Source: Sorex araneus
Taxonomy: Eukaryota > Chordata > Mammalia > Eulipotyphla > Soricidae
Direction: 5' to 3'
DNA: 64,000 nucleotides
Assembly (NCBI RefSeq): GCF_027595985.1
Contig: NC_073302.1
Coordinates: 220,940,723 to 221,004,722 of the forward strand
Shown: positions 1 to 11,152 of the stretch, piece by piece
Layout: the number at the start of each line of letters is the position of its first letter
Numbering within the stretch: position 1 is the stretch's first letter
Translations under genes and position numbers: made by a program
Notes under the pieces: generated by a model
Databases searched by the model: none
What the model was told of the DNA's origin: nothing
The model's input: the letters and a program-made list of their open reading frames with translations, nothing else

Positions 1-2369
1 CCACAAGAAACAAAGAACTCTCACAGCCCTATCCGCTGCTCCATGAGCCGGCCTGAATGTGGCATTCATCTTGACAGGCTTTGCTGCCTTTCGCAGGAGA
101 TCACTTTTCACAGATGTAATTGCTCAGGGCACCTGGATCTTTAGCACCACCTCCACCTGAGTACACAGGACTGTCAGAATTTTAGACAACAGGCAGCATG
201 CTGGTGCCCCTGGCTCTCCAACCGCCCCGCTGACCCTCTTCCTGTACCTGGAACAAGGTCTACACCATTACCTTTCCCAGGTGGGCTAAGGGACACGGGC
301 TGGTTTGGGAGCATTTACCTGGAACAAGGTCTACACCATTACCTTTCCCAGGTGGGCTAAGGGACACGGGCTGGTTTGGAAGCATCTACACAGAGCTTGG
401 CCTCTATCCTCAATGCGTCCTGTTTCAGTTGAGGTCTAGATCCAAATATGGAATCAAAGGGGAAGGTCACAGGTATGCCATGGAGAGGGAGTCCAGTTGT
501 GCTGACATTTGGAATTTACTCATGGATCCATCCCTTTGGCAGAGGAGGTGGTGCTCCTGCTGTACGCCAGCCCTGTCACTTCAGCATGAACGGAGCAAGA
601 CTCCCAGCCATCACAAGGAGACCCTGGTCCAAAGCACGGACACAAGTGATGAATTGCCCAGTTTAGTCTAGTCACGTACTAAAGGTTAGGGAGGAATTCC
701 CCACCACCACCATCAGAAGCCTGAGAGACTATTGCTGATTTAGCTGACCTGGTGAAGAGGCCGGAAGTGGCTTCCCTATGAGGTGACAGGTAGGCTGAGA
801 GCTGAAGGAAGAGGAAGAGTTTTACTGGGTTTCCTCTGATTACCTGCTCTGACTCACCGTGCAGCTGGGTTTTTATAACCCTCACTCTCTGGAACCATCC
901 CCAGGGGCCACCTGCCTCAGTGGATTCCTAGTATTACCATTGTTTCCAGCAGTTTGTTCTCATAGGCCTCGCTCCATTCCCATAACTGACCCCAGAGGAC
1001 TGAGGGGTTATGTCATGCTTCCAGTTCCTGGTCACTCCCATATGACCTGCAAAGCCCATCCTCACTGCTCCAACCCTGTGGGTTAAATTCCCCAAAGGAA
1101 AGATTTGAAGGGTGGAAAGTAGAGCAGAGCTAGAGAAAACAACCAAGGAAACTTCATTGGTGTGAAAAGAGAAATGGGTCCGGAGGGCAGCCCCAGGCTG
1201 GGGTAGTGTTGCTGGCTAAGATGAAAGGCCCTTCTGGCCCATGGGCTCTGAGTGGGACCTGTCCTATGCCTGGCGTCCTTCACTCCCCAACTCCTATCTC
1301 AGAACTCTGCACTCCAGTCCTGAGGTATGATTTCCACTTCCTCCAACAGATGATGGATAATTTGGGACCTTCAGAAATGCAACTCTGTGCCTGAATCGTG
1401 TGCAAACTTCCTCTCGTATAGCTAACCCTAAATAGCCCCCTCAACCCAAGCCTTCCCTTCGACACGCCTCTTGTCTCCTCAAACTCTCTGTATTGAGGGG
1501 CTCATCACACTGAAATTGAACTGAATGTTTGTCTGATTTCTCAACTAGATCCCAAGTTCCATCAGATCTGGAACTGACTTTTCAACTCCCTGTGGTATAA
1601 ATTTTCTCTCCTGCCCAGGAAGTAAGTTTCAAACATACCACAAGAAAGGCCAAAAATAAATTTTTGTGCCACATAAATGTTGCCTCCATCAAAATCCAAG
1701 AAAGAAAGTAGGATTCTCCTAAAACCACAGTCAAGAGTGAATGCCACGCAGAGCTGCCACTTTAGTACTCTTTTCTACAAAGGTATTTTAGAAGCAGGGC
1801 ACTCTCATTAGTGCTTTTAGGCATTGAGCTCCTTTATTCTAGCAGGCAGAACTTAGGTTCCCCTTGACGGATCGACACACTCTAGACTAGTGGCATTGCT
1901 GACCTGACTTGGCCCAGTTTCACAGGCAGGTCCTCCTAATGATGAAGTCCTTCCCTGGGAAGCCTTGGTTCTGAAGCTGTAAACAAAAGGGTTTTTCCAG
2001 TTCACATTCCTACATGAGAATGCCAAGGATCACTCCAGGCTAGTGTGAGTTAAATGCTGCCTCTTTCCAGAAATGCCACCATTCCTTGATGGCTCAGCTA
2101 AAGGGAGCCCCTGCCCCTCCTTTCACTCTCAATTCCAGAAATTTCTACAGTTTTTCTCAACTACCTAGTCACCATCCAGTCTATAAAATTCCAAATATAA
2201 GATGGAATGAAGGCTAGAAAATTATTCCCTTGACAATAGATCCAACGCCTTGAATACGCATCATATAGCATAGCACCTGGGTCCTCTGAAGGGTGGACAA
2301 TTCAGTAATTGAAAAAACAATTGTCAAGACAGCACTGCTTACCTTTTGGGTTACCTGTTGTCATTCAAA
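1..2369. other. Anonymous DNA, no gene recognised
   Basis: No coding exon, RNA gene or young repeat is recognised here apart from the 71-bp tandem duplication listed separately. Open frames are short (80 codons or fewer), overlap on both strands and show no protein family motif. Base composition is mixed and ordinary for mammalian intergenic or intronic DNA. Conserved non-coding sequence or old diverged repeats could be present but cannot be seen by eye. Confidence 0.5.
245..386. repeat. Two-copy 71-bp tandem duplication
   Basis: The segment beginning 'tacctggaacaaggtctaca' at 245 is repeated from 316 with nearly complete identity; the visible difference is 'gggagcat' versus 'ggaagcat' at the end. 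The near-identity implies a recent local duplication, such as replication slippage or unequal exchange. No promoter or coding signature is recognised in the unit. Confidence 0.9.
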
Positions 2370-2757
2370 GAGTCATATCTTTTTTTAAAAAAATTTTATT
2401 GATTCACCGTGAGATATAGTTACAAGCTTTCATGTCTGAGTTACAATCACACATCAAACTAAGAAGCTTCTGCACTTCAAAAGAAACAGTGACCAAAATA
2501 CAGAAAGAGCCCACAGAATGGGAAAGAATATTTACCCAATACCCATCTGATAAGGGATTAATATCCAGGATATACAAGACACTAGTAGAATTATATAAGA
2601 AAAAACCTCCAGCCCCCTTCAAAAAATTGGGAGAAGAAATGAACAGAAGCTTCCCCAAAAAAGAAATACAAATGTCCAAAAGGCACATGAAAAAATACTC
2701 CTCATCACTAATCATCAGGGAGATGCAAATCAAAACAACAATAAGAATCATAGCTTT
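2370..2757 (-). mobile_element. L1 fragment with 5' inversion
   Basis: Positions 2383-2443 are the reverse complement of the L1 3' terminus seen throughout the window (end 'cacggtgaatcaataaa' plus A-rich tail on the minus strand). They are followed directly by ORF2 C-terminal sequence in the opposite orientation (2444-2744), with the recognisable order [27 protein letters not shown] and HMKK. An inverted 5' part joined to a 3' end is the signature of twin priming. Imperfect 13-bp direct repeats flank it ('gagtcatatcttt' 2370-2382, 'gaatcatagcttt' 2745-2757; 11 of 13 match). It is inactive and severely 5' truncated. Confidence 0.82.
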
Positions 2758-2929
2758 ATGCTCACCTGGTATACGATACAGGGCAGATGCCGTGGTCTTG
2801 AAAGTTATTCCTCAGGGTGAGTTTTATCCATTGCCTTTTGGATATGCTGATCCCTGTGATTTCCTCAAATGTGCAAATCTTAATTGCAAGATTTGTGGTA
2901 GCAAAGAGTCCGTGTCCATGTTTTCCCTA
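2758..2929 (+). pseudogene. U1 snRNA pseudogene
   Basis: The whole length aligns by eye to spliceosomal U1 RNA. The 5' end 'atgctcacctgg' corresponds to the 5' splice-site-pairing end. The middle 'ttatccattgc', 'ggatatgctgatccctg' and 'tttcctcaaatgtg' follow the stem-loop order, then an Sm-site-like 'atttgtgg' and a degraded 3' hairpin ending 'ttttcccta'. About nine extra bases follow the 5' end and many substitutions break the stems, including two in the splice-site-pairing sequence. No U1 promoter element is recognised upstream, because L1 sequence abuts the 5' end. It is an old retrocopy, not a functional gene. Confidence 0.88.
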
Positions 2930-2942
2930 TTTTCTTGGATTT

Positions 2943-3616
2943 AAAAAGAGATAACTTGAGGCTGGAGCAGTAGGACCAAGGTTAAGGTTTTTGCCTTGCA
3001 GAAAGCTGATGTGGATGCTATTCCCAGGCGTTCTATATGGTCCCCTTAGCAATCGCTTGTATCACTTGTCATCCCATTGATCTTTGATTTGCTCGAGCGG
3101 GCACCAGTAACGTCTCCATTTGTCCCTGTCACGGACTAGTGTAACCCAATGATATCTGCTCGCTCCAAGAACAGGAAGATCCCCAAACCGTTCATTCAGG
3201 GTTTTGACGAAGAAATCTGACCATCTCGTCGGCGGGCGGCCACGTGTCTTTTGACATCCCCTGGAACCTAGTCCGTAACAGCTCTAGTCCAGTGGTCATC
3301 TCTGAATTGCATTACATGTACGGCCCATCTGATTTTTTGATGCCTTGGCAAATGAGACAGTGTCCCTGATTCTTGACCGTTGACAGAGGTCAGAACTCCA
3401 GATTCCTTCTCTCACTTGAGTGAGACATGATACTCCTAGCATAGCTCTTTCGATTCCTCTTTGGGGTACCCTCTTTGGAATACCCCTTAGCAATGCCAAG
3501 AGCAATTCCTGAGTGTAAAGTCAAGAGTAACCCTTGAGTATCATCAGATGTGATGCCAAAAACAAAATTTTTAATTAAAAAATAAATAGTAAATAAAAAT
3601 AAAAAGAGTTAACTTG
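2943..3616 (+). mobile_element. tRNA-derived SINE split by an RTE insertion
   Basis: The head starts at 2959 ('ggctggagcagtaggacc') and runs to 'tatatggtccccttagcaat'. The body resumes at 3495 ('gccaagagcaattcctgag') and ends with 'gatgccaaaaac' and an A-rich tail. Direct repeats of 16 bp flank the whole (aaaaagagataacttg at 2943-2958, aaaaagagttaacttg at 3601-3616, one mismatch). The SINE therefore inserted first, downstream of the U1 pseudogene, and was later interrupted by the element at 3054-3482. Pol III box sequences are degraded. Confidence 0.85.
3054..3482 (-). mobile_element. 5'-truncated RTE-clade LINE, C-terminus and 3' end
   Basis: A 12-bp perfect TSD, 'ccccttagcaat' (3042-3053 and 3483-3494), brackets this 429-bp insert. 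The minus strand translates, with frame breaks, to the conserved C-terminus of RTE-type LINE proteins: 'ERAMLGVS' near 3440, then a basic RGRPPTRW-like stretch near 3225. Its last part, 'ggagacgttactggtgcccg' (minus strand, ending near 3098), matches the 3' tail of the composite SINEs elsewhere in the window. The 3' terminus is a short gaca/gata-rich repeat and not poly(A), as expected for RTE. RTE clade is clear; exact subfamily is not known to me. Confidence 0.8.
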
Positions 3617-3752
3617 GGGTAGGAGAGATTCCTTAACATCACATAAACTTCAGAAATGCTGCCTGAGCACAAAGTCAGGAGTAATCTTAAATATACCCAG
3701 ATGTGACCCACAAATCCCCTCAAAAAATAAAAATAAAATTTCTAAAGATTTA
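3617..3752 (+). mobile_element. Diverged tRNA-derived SINE, head partly lost
   Basis: The body 'gcctgagcacaaagtcaggagtaat' and 'cccagatgtgaccc' followed by an A-rich tail match the SINE family of the window. The first third of the element is rearranged or shortened ('gtaggagagattccttaaca'). It lies directly after the 3' TSD of the preceding SINE. Confidence 0.6.
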
Positions 3753-3913
3753 TATCCAGACAATTAAATCTTGTTATTTTTTGGTCATTTTTATCTGCAG
3801 CATGCCAGATAGGATCAAATATTATAGAAGGACACTTCATCCCACTTCCCTATTTTGAGCCCATATTTTTCAAGGTTTAATTATCATTATCAAGTGCTGT
3901 TAAAATGTCATCT

Positions 3914-4062
3914 CTCTAGGACAGAGGTTAAGGCATTTTCTTTGCATATAAGTGACCCCAGTTTGATTCCCAACACCAAATATGATCCCCAGAGCACCAC
4001 TAGGAATGATCCCTGAGAACAGAGTCAGGAGTAAGCCCTGAACACCACAACAATAAAATAGT
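3914..4062 (+). mobile_element. tRNA-derived SINE
   Basis: The order 'ggacagaggttaaggcattt', 'tttgattcccaac', 'gatccccagagcaccac' and 'agagtcaggagtaagccctg' matches the family consensus from head to 3' end. It ends in 'acaacaataaaata'. Divergence is moderate to high, suggesting an older copy. Confidence 0.75.
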
Positions 4063-4257
4063 TAATTTGTCATATTTCTAGAGTATATTCACTCCAGTCC
4101 TGTGTTCATTCCAGTCCTGTCTTTATTCCAATCTCTTATATTTACCATTAGGAAGTACCAGCCAAATTCTTTAATATACCTGCAGCTGTTGTTATTATTA
4201 ATAATTATTTAGTGACTGTCACTAAAATGTATTGCTTTTTACCCTATACTAAATTTA

Positions 4258-4766
4258 AAAGCCTCAGTTTCCCCTCTGTAAGAGGCTGCTAATCTTTATC
4301 CTTGGTTGTTGTTAGCTGTAAAATTGGACTAATGACATGAATTTCAGAATACTAAGAGACCCAGTGAGACTCCATGTGTGAATTGTCTGGCCTCGATCAG
4401 CACAGTGGAAGGTGGTTATCATTATTTGCAGTCATTCTCATCATCTGCACAGAAATGTGATCTGTGCCAATGCTCAGGCCATCTCTAGAACAATAACTTA
4501 ACATAGTGTTCTGGCTTATCCATCAGCATCTTGAGAATCTAATAACCTTTTTTAGAAAATTAGGGTTTTTTTTCTTGAATCCCTAAGAACTAGATCTTAG
4601 GTTCTGGGGAACCAGAGAAGCATAGTAGCTTTGTGACTGAGATCACAGAATCTTAAGTCACAGAGTTTGAATCCATATCTCCGATTTGTCACTTATGGAC
4701 CTTATCGCCTCACTCATCAACAGATTGGAATTGAATTTATTTTATAGGATTAATGATAAGGAATTA
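4258..4766. repeat. MIR-like ancient SINE remnants
   Basis: 'gcctcagtttcccctctgtaa' (4261-4281) is typical of the MIR core and 3' region in mammals. At 4660-4740, 'gagtttgaatcc', 'gtcacttatggacctt' and 'cctcactcatc' follow the forward MIR order. The copy appears interrupted by the L1 3' UTR that follows, and MIR-like sequence resumes near 5245. Recognition is by motif only. Confidence 0.45.
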
Positions 4767-4771
4767 ATTAT

Positions 4772-5215
4772 ATATGAGACTGATACCAAGGGCATTAGAC
4801 ACAAGGGCCAGGAATATTGCTCCATAGTTGGAAGCCTGCCTCATATACTGGGGGATAAGGTAGATGGAATAGAAAAAGGATCACCAAGTCAATGATGGTT
4901 GGAGTTCAATGATGGATGGTTCTGGATGGGAGATGTGTGCTGAAAGTAGATAAAGGACTAAATGTGATAGCCTATCAGTATCTATATTTACAAATCATAA
5001 AGCCCCAAATTAGAGCAATGGGGCAAATTGTCTTCTATAGAGGCAGGGGGAGGGTTGGGAAGCAGGGGTTGGATACTGGGGACACTGGTGGTGGAAAATG
5101 TGTACTGGTGGAGGATGAGTGTTCAATCATGATATGACTGAAACTCAAATATAAAAGCTTTGTAACTTTTTCTCATGGTGATTCACTAAAACAATAATAA
5201 CTTAAAAACTCTAAA
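4772..5215 (+). mobile_element. L1 3' UTR fragment
   Basis: The blocks 'cagcctgcctcatatactggggg'-like, 'gggagatgtgtgctgaaagtag', a G-rich 'ggcagggggagggttgggaa', 'ggacactggtggtggaaaat', 'atgactgaaactcaa' and the terminal 'tctcatggtgattcact' occur in the same order as in the other L1 3' ends here. The ORF2 part is absent, so it is strongly 5' truncated. Open frames inside (4686-4895, 4916-5137) are fortuitous. Confidence 0.8.
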
Positions 5216-5244
5216 AATTAACATCAAAAATAATTACTTATATA

Positions 5245-5520
5245 GGTTTGCTCATCTATAGATTGGATTTAAATGATTAATGATAGAGACTACCTCAGAA
5301 TAACCCTGTGAAAATTCAATGAGATATAGTAACTTTACAACACTTCTGTGTCTTTGCACCATGAATAAAGATCAGTCACCATTAACAGAGAGAAAATAGA
5401 CATTTAAAGAACTTAGGTAATTTTGCTTCAAATCAGATGGCTAGAAACTGGTAGAGTCAAAGTTTGAGTCCAGATTGATGTAACTCCCATTTCTTAACAA
5501 ATCCCCGAATCCAAAGAGGC
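5245..5520. repeat. MIR-like fragments
   Basis: 'ctcatctatagattgg' followed by 'tacctcagaataaccctgtgaaaattcaatgag' resembles the 3' half of MIR, which usually reads 'tcatctgtaaaatggg' then 'ctcatagggttgtgaggattaaatgag'. The stretch at 5445-5500 ('ctggtagagtcaaagtttgagtcc') resembles MIR in the other orientation. Also, 'tttatccttggctgttgttagctgt' near 5530 nearly repeats a segment near 4296. Confidence 0.4.
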
Positions 5521-8143
5521 CTCTAACCTTTATCCTTGGCTGTTGTTAGCTGTGTAAATCCAACTCTGTTTCTATATTCTATGGTCTTTGAGGATAGGAA
5601 AAGTCTTACTCTTCTTTGCTTTTGTTTTAAAACTTAGCCCCAAATATTACTCATGGAAATAATCCTTTGAGAACAAACCTTTGAGATAAAGTCACAGAGG
5701 AAGGTAACTCATTGCAGGGGGTGAAGGAAGGAAAGCCTGAATAGAAAAGAAGAAACAGCATAGATCATTTTTGAATGGGTTCTATAAAAGAAAGATGTTG
5801 TGAAGAGTTCTCACTAGAAAGGGGCCAATGTCAAATGAAGAACTGCCTTTATGTTTCATAAAACAGAATAAACCTGACAAGTTTGCAGGAACAAGGCGCT
5901 GATTTCCATATCAGGAGTGGGACTAAGCACTCTGGAAGAGAATGCATCACTATAAGAATAATGTCCCCTGAAAGATCAAAGGGAACGGCCCTAGAGTTTT
6001 TCCATGTGTGAATTACAAGCTAGCATTTTGGGAAGGGAACAAAATGGAAATTACTGGAATTCATCACATTTTAAGAAACATTTGTTTTGTGTGTGTGCTG
6101 GGTCAACATTTACAGTGTACTCGTTTACTGTGAGTCATTGCTGAAATGTTTAAAACAGGGTTCCCTTGGCAAAGAGGTTCGATGTAACTTCTCTGTGACA
6201 ATCTTCCCTTGTTATTAGTAACAGTGCTGGAATGCCTGGCCTGACCCATCACAACTCAGGAGAACCCAGCCATCCCATATTCTTTTTCCTCCTCATGCCT
6301 TCTTTCTCTCTTTCCCTTTCTTTTCCCCTTCCTTCAAAAATCATTTATTGAGCATCTGCTTCCTACCTACCAATCACTTTCTTCTTTGTTGAGCACAGAA
6401 TTGACTTAAACATAATACTATCCTTATAGAACTTACTTACCAATGCTTAGTATTTAGAAAATTTTACCTCTGGGCATCTAAGATCTTTTCTAGAACAAGC
6501 TTAACCCACTCTTCTGGTTCTTGCTTTGAACCAGTGCCCAGACCAGTCCTGGCTATCTCCATTTTCCAGACCCACTCTCTCCTAGCAAACATGGATATTT
6601 CCTGGTCACTCTTCTTGCTCCTCTTGCTCTCCTCCTGAACACATGTGCTTCTCTCTGGCTCATAGGAATCTGGCACAACCTGGATCTACTTTTCATTCCC
6701 AACACATGCCCAGGCCTCATTCATACTGCTCAATCTGGCCCAGATGGTGAAACACCTACCCACCCCACAGGCTAGAGTGCTTCTCAATAAGCACTGGAAA
6801 TGGGTCAGTCACCACCAAAGCTCATTTCATTCACTGAAATTCCTGAGGGATACTCATAGGTGTGGCTTGGTAGACTTGAAAGGGTGACAGTGTGACCACG
6901 TACATCATGGTCCAGCACTTACCTGTATGCATGGTCAAACTCTTAAGTCTGGTGGTTGTTTGTTAATTTTCTCTCATCCATAGGCAGTCCATCCAACTGT
7001 GGTCTCGTTCAGCATGGCTTACTGGGTGTATTGGGGGAAGAGGGATAGATAAGGAATTCAAGATAAAGCGAGTACAATAAAATGTTGATGATAGGACCTG
7101 AGTGATAAGTTTTCCCAGTGAATTCTTTCAACTTCGTTATATGAAAGTTTTACTAATAAAACACATGGGGAAAACTGGCAGCAGATGCAAATGTTCCAAT
7201 ACATTGTTTTTATAACCTTTTCTGTGTGTTTTTAAAAAGGAAACAGTGCTAGTTCCAACATGGTTGATCATGTTAGTGTGTAGGTACAAATTACTAAAAC
7301 TGGTGTGATCACTCAGAAAAGGTGAAACACAACCTTGCTTATTTTGCCTGGCACCACTTATTCCTTAACTTTGAATTTATAACTAGTCAAACTTCTGAAG
7401 ATGGCTGAGCTAAACTGTAGCACCTCACATTCCACCATTCAAGAGACTTGAATTAAACACAGTCATTGCTTTTCTCAAGCCTGACAGTTCTCTTAGATGC
7501 ATAAGAAAGTATTGTTCCCCATTTGAAAGACAATGAATCCAGAATTCAGAGACTCTGCGGCCTCTCACACAACTGAATCTGGAAATTTTAGAGCATGTCT
7601 TCCACCTTTCCGGTGAAGTGATGACAAATGGATGGGAGGTGAGGTCCATGGTCACAACTGGAAAGGTCCTGGCATGGGAAGAAACAAAACAGCACTTGAC
7701 ATGTGGTGGCACAGCTAGACAGTATTGCACACTTCCTTCTTAACTTTGAATGTGTTCCCTGACCTTTTCTGGATGAATATTTTGCAGTGAATGATTTACT
7801 GATGTTTTTATTAGCTCTCACAAATTTCTTCACTTCAAAATAAGTTCTGGATACATATGTATGCTCAGGAACTGGTTTGTGGGTATTTGGAATTCTGCCC
7901 TGTGTTCATTAAGAAGTCCTGGGTTATTAGTCACAGAAATATAATAAACCTCTGCTTCTTCCCAGATAAAATGGAAGAAGCCTAATTTACAGGAAGATAT
8001 GGATTAACTTGAATTTTACAAGGAGATAAAGTTTTACTAAAAAATGGGTTTTTGTGATTATCTTATTTCATAGTTACCCACCTGGAATTTCAGACTTTGC
8101 AGCTAGCAAATTTTCAAAACTTGTCATAAAAATTGGACACTTA
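5521..8143. other. Anonymous DNA, no gene recognised
   Basis: No repeat family, exon or RNA gene is recognised with confidence. A short motif near 6338 ('atttattgagcatctgcttc') could be a MIR remnant. The open frames at 6464-6676, 7425-7730 and 7588-7833 (all minus) have no recognisable domain and low-complexity-like composition. Confidence 0.45.
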
Positions 8144-8312
8144 GGGCTGGAACAATAGTACAGCAGGTAAGGTGGTAGTCTTGCACTTAGCCAACCTGGG
8201 TTTGATGCCCAGCACCCCAGATAGTCCTCCAAGCACTATCAGGAGTGATCCCTGAAGTCAGAGCCAGGAATAAGCCCTGAGTACTTTCCAGTGTGTCCAA
8301 AAACAAAGAGAG
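8144..8312 (+). mobile_element. tRNA-derived SINE leading into a GGAA repeat
   Basis: It starts 'gggctggaacaatagtac', continues with the B-box-like 'gggtttgatgcccagcac', 'gagccaggaataagccctg' and 'gtgtccaaaaacaaa'. The usual A-rich tail is replaced after 'gagagcagg' by the long GGAA repeat, suggesting that the tail seeded the microsatellite. Confidence 0.82.
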
Positions 8313-8669
8313 CAGGAAGGAAGGAAGGAAAGAAGGAAGGAAGGAAGGAAGGAAGGAAGGAAGGAAGGAAGGAAGGAAGGAAGGAAGGAAGGAAGGAAGG
8401 AAGGAAGGAAGGAAGGAAGGAAGGAAGGGAGGGAGGGAGGGAGGGAGGGAGGAAGGGAGGAAGGAAGGAAGGAAGGAAGGAAGGAAGGAAGGAAGGAAGG
8501 AAGGAAGGAAGGAAGGAAGGAAGGAAGGAAGGAAGGAAGGAAGGAAGGAAGGAAGGGAGGGAGGAAGGAAGGAAGGAAGGAAGGAAGGGAGGGAGAGAGG
8601 GAGGGAGGGAGGGACGGAGGGAGGGAAGGAGGGAGGGAGGGTAAAAGGGTGGGGAATGAAAGAAGGAAA

Positions 8670-8717
<48 letters not shown>

Positions 8718-8851
8718 GAAGGAAGGAAGGAAGGAAGGAAGGAAGGAAGGAAGGAAGGAAGGAAGGAAGGAAGGAAGGAAGGAAGGAAGGAAGGAAGGAA
8801 GGAAGGAAGGAAGGAAGGAAGGAAGGAAGGAAGAGAGAAAGAGAGAAAGGA
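8313..8851. repeat. (GGAA)n/(GGGA)n/(GAAA)n microsatellite, 0.54 kb
   Basis: The tract consists of tetranucleotide blocks: GGAA to about 8427, GGGA, GGAA, GGGA at 8590-8640, a break 'gtaaaagggtggggaatg', then GAAA, then GGAA to 8832. The alternating blocks indicate repeated slippage with substitutions spreading. The long repeat frames (EGRK-type and PSFL-type polypeptides on either strand) are products of the repeat, not genes. Confidence 0.97.
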
Positions 8852-11008
8852 ATCAGGCAAGTAACCCACTTAACCAAAATGACATGCCATGCTAAAGTCT
8901 CTCTGTGCTTTCATCCTATAATTCTTATGCTCAGTCATGCTCTCACATTGGCTGTGATAAGTGTCTATTTCGTGAAGAAAAACAATTAGAAAGAGATATT
9001 ACTTAAATACAGTGCATTCTGTTGGCAAAGTCTTGCAAACTTTGAAAGGAGGATGGGAGATGAATGGATATCCAAAAAGTGCTTTATTATGTAATGATCT
9101 TGTCAAAACTCTATTTTATTAATAAGAACACAGGGACTCAGAGAAATGATCTTTCTAAGTGCAACTCATGAACAAGAAGTAAGCCACAATTCAATCCAAT
9201 TTCACTTAAGGTATATGATGATATAAAAGAGCTGAGTATATTTGAAATGCTTCATAATGCCATGCTCATTCCAGCCTTTCAGACTTAACAAATGGTTCTG
9301 CACTGAACTGACAGGTCTGTGCTTTGTGCGTTTCCAGACTGTTTTGGTAGGAAGGTAGTTTTTCCCTTGTGTTCACGGTGGCCACGGCTTGTAAAGTCTT
9401 CACCAGCCCTTCTAATTCAGACGTTTTCAGACAGGATCCCACGCTGTTTCAGCAAGTGCTTCGGGGCCTCTCACATTTCAAGTCAGCACAGTCACATCAC
9501 CTTTGAGGTGATAAACAGCAACCGAAGGCCTTCTTCTGAGAGTCTTCAGAGCTGCTGTCACCTACAATCACAGAGACTGAGATTCTAGGTGAAGAAGACC
9601 CAGTTCCGATCCCAGCTCCCACACGGGGCTTAGGCAAACCTCTTCACTCCTGGGCTCAGTCTTCCCATTCATAGCACAGGGATACGCATGTAACATGCAC
9701 AAGGAGTAGAGCACACAGCAAAGACTGAATGGGAACAACTGTGTTGAGATACTGCCCACTGCCTGGTGACAAGAAACGGTCTTCAGTTAGCAGGAAGTTA
9801 TTCCTGTCATTTTCTTTCAGATATAGTTTGTGATCCCTGGAAAATTAACCCAGCGGCTCAAAGAATGAGGTTGAGCAGTTTTGAGGACTGTCTATTGACT
9901 GGAGGAGGTTTATTGACTGAAATCCTTCCTGGGTTGCTCGAAGCCTCCCTGGTCATGGTGGCACCTCCTAGGACCACGCTGCACTCTCTGCTGCTGATGG
10001 ACAGCCTAGGAAGTGCTTCACGTCACACTCCCTGCAGGTCACTGTCTGGCTCTCCCACCACCACATGCACACTTGGCAGCCCCTTGTGCCCTATGGCAAC
10101 TGATCACAGAGGCTTCTGCTGCTCCGAGACAGCCAGGCAGGGGGCCAGGACCAACACACTTGTCAAGAACAAATGTGGGCTTGCCTGACCAACCAGAGCA
10201 ACCCCACTCCCAGGAACTGAGACAAGAATTGCACATTGCCAATTGGCCCACTCGCCACAGGTGACAGTTCCGGACTGTTGTTCACTCCAAAGGACTGAAG
10301 GTAGGGATGGTGTGGTGCTAGGGACATGCCATGAGTTTCATGCCACCCTTGGGGGTTCATCTGCCCTGCAAAGTCAGAAAACTAAGTAAAGGGTCTGTGA
10401 TTTGTCATCCTGGTCAATACCTTAGACATTGAAAATTAGCAGACGGGAGGCTATACATAAACTTTTGATTTGTTAATTAGTGAGGCGAATGTTAGCCTTT
10501 GTTTTATAGTTAAATAAGTATCTACAGTTGAGTTAAAATAGTTAAAGCTATTCCACCTCCTCCATCCCCCTCGCAGATGTAGGTGATAAGATGCTTGTAG
10601 TCTTGACCCAGGGACTGGGGTCTAGTGTCAGGTCATCAATAATGCTGTGAACCTGGAGGCTGCTTCTGAAGAGATGAGGCAGTAAGAGTACCAGTACCAG
10701 TAGTCTGGGTCCAGGCAAATCACGCCAGAGAACAGACACATCTTTCACCCACTGGGTAGCCAGCAAGCTGCAACTTCACTAAACTTACGGAGAAGCTTGA
10801 GTCAGCCACCTTCGAGCCTTGTTGATAAATGCTCAGTGGCAAGTGCTCAGGGCTAAATTCTCAGTGTGGTGCCAGGACCAAGTTGGATAAAAACAGGACC
10901 CATAAGCCTTGGACATGACATTTAAAGGGATGCCACCACAAATACAGTAGTCCAGTCTTTTTTTCTTTTTTAAAATATCTATGATGGACTCAAAACCATA
11001 TTTTAAAT
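8852..11008. other. Anonymous DNA, possible MIR near 9120-9230
   Basis: 'attaataagaacacagggactcagagaa' to 'aagaagtaagccacaattcaatcc' (9116-9205) resembles reverse MIR. The rest, including GC-richer DNA at 9900-10360, shows no exon that I recognise. The frame at 9766-10188 (+) lacks a domain, and splice-like signals cannot be judged by eye. Confidence 0.4.
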
Positions 11009-11010
11009 AG

Positions 11011-11152
11011 AACTGAGTCCAAGAGATAGTACATGCGGCAGACCCCAGTTTGAATCCTTATGACTTTCCAAGCTCTGCAGAAATGATTTCTCAGCATAGA
11101 GCCAGGAGAAAACCCTGGGCACTGACAGGCATGGCCCAAACATCCAACCCTT
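11011..11152 (+). mobile_element. tRNA-derived SINE, diverged
   Basis: 'actgagtccaagagatagtaca', 'cagtttgaatcctta', 'gagccaggagaaaaccctggg' and 'ggcatggcccaaa' follow the SINE order head to tail. The poly(A) tail is largely gone. Confidence 0.65.

Noticed and set aside
2432-2944. 170-codon frame as a gene
   Set aside because: It fuses L1 ORF2 fragment sequence with a U1 snRNA pseudogene read as protein; the fusion is accidental.
8239-8895. Long frames on both strands (EGRK-rich or PSFL-rich proteins)
   Set aside because: They are translations of a tetranucleotide repeat; any tract of GGAA is open in all frames. No start context or domain supports a gene.
9766-10188. 140-codon frame as an exon
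   Set aside because: Overlapping frames of similar length exist in other frames and on the other strand, as expected in GC-richer DNA. No recognisable family or clear splice structure.
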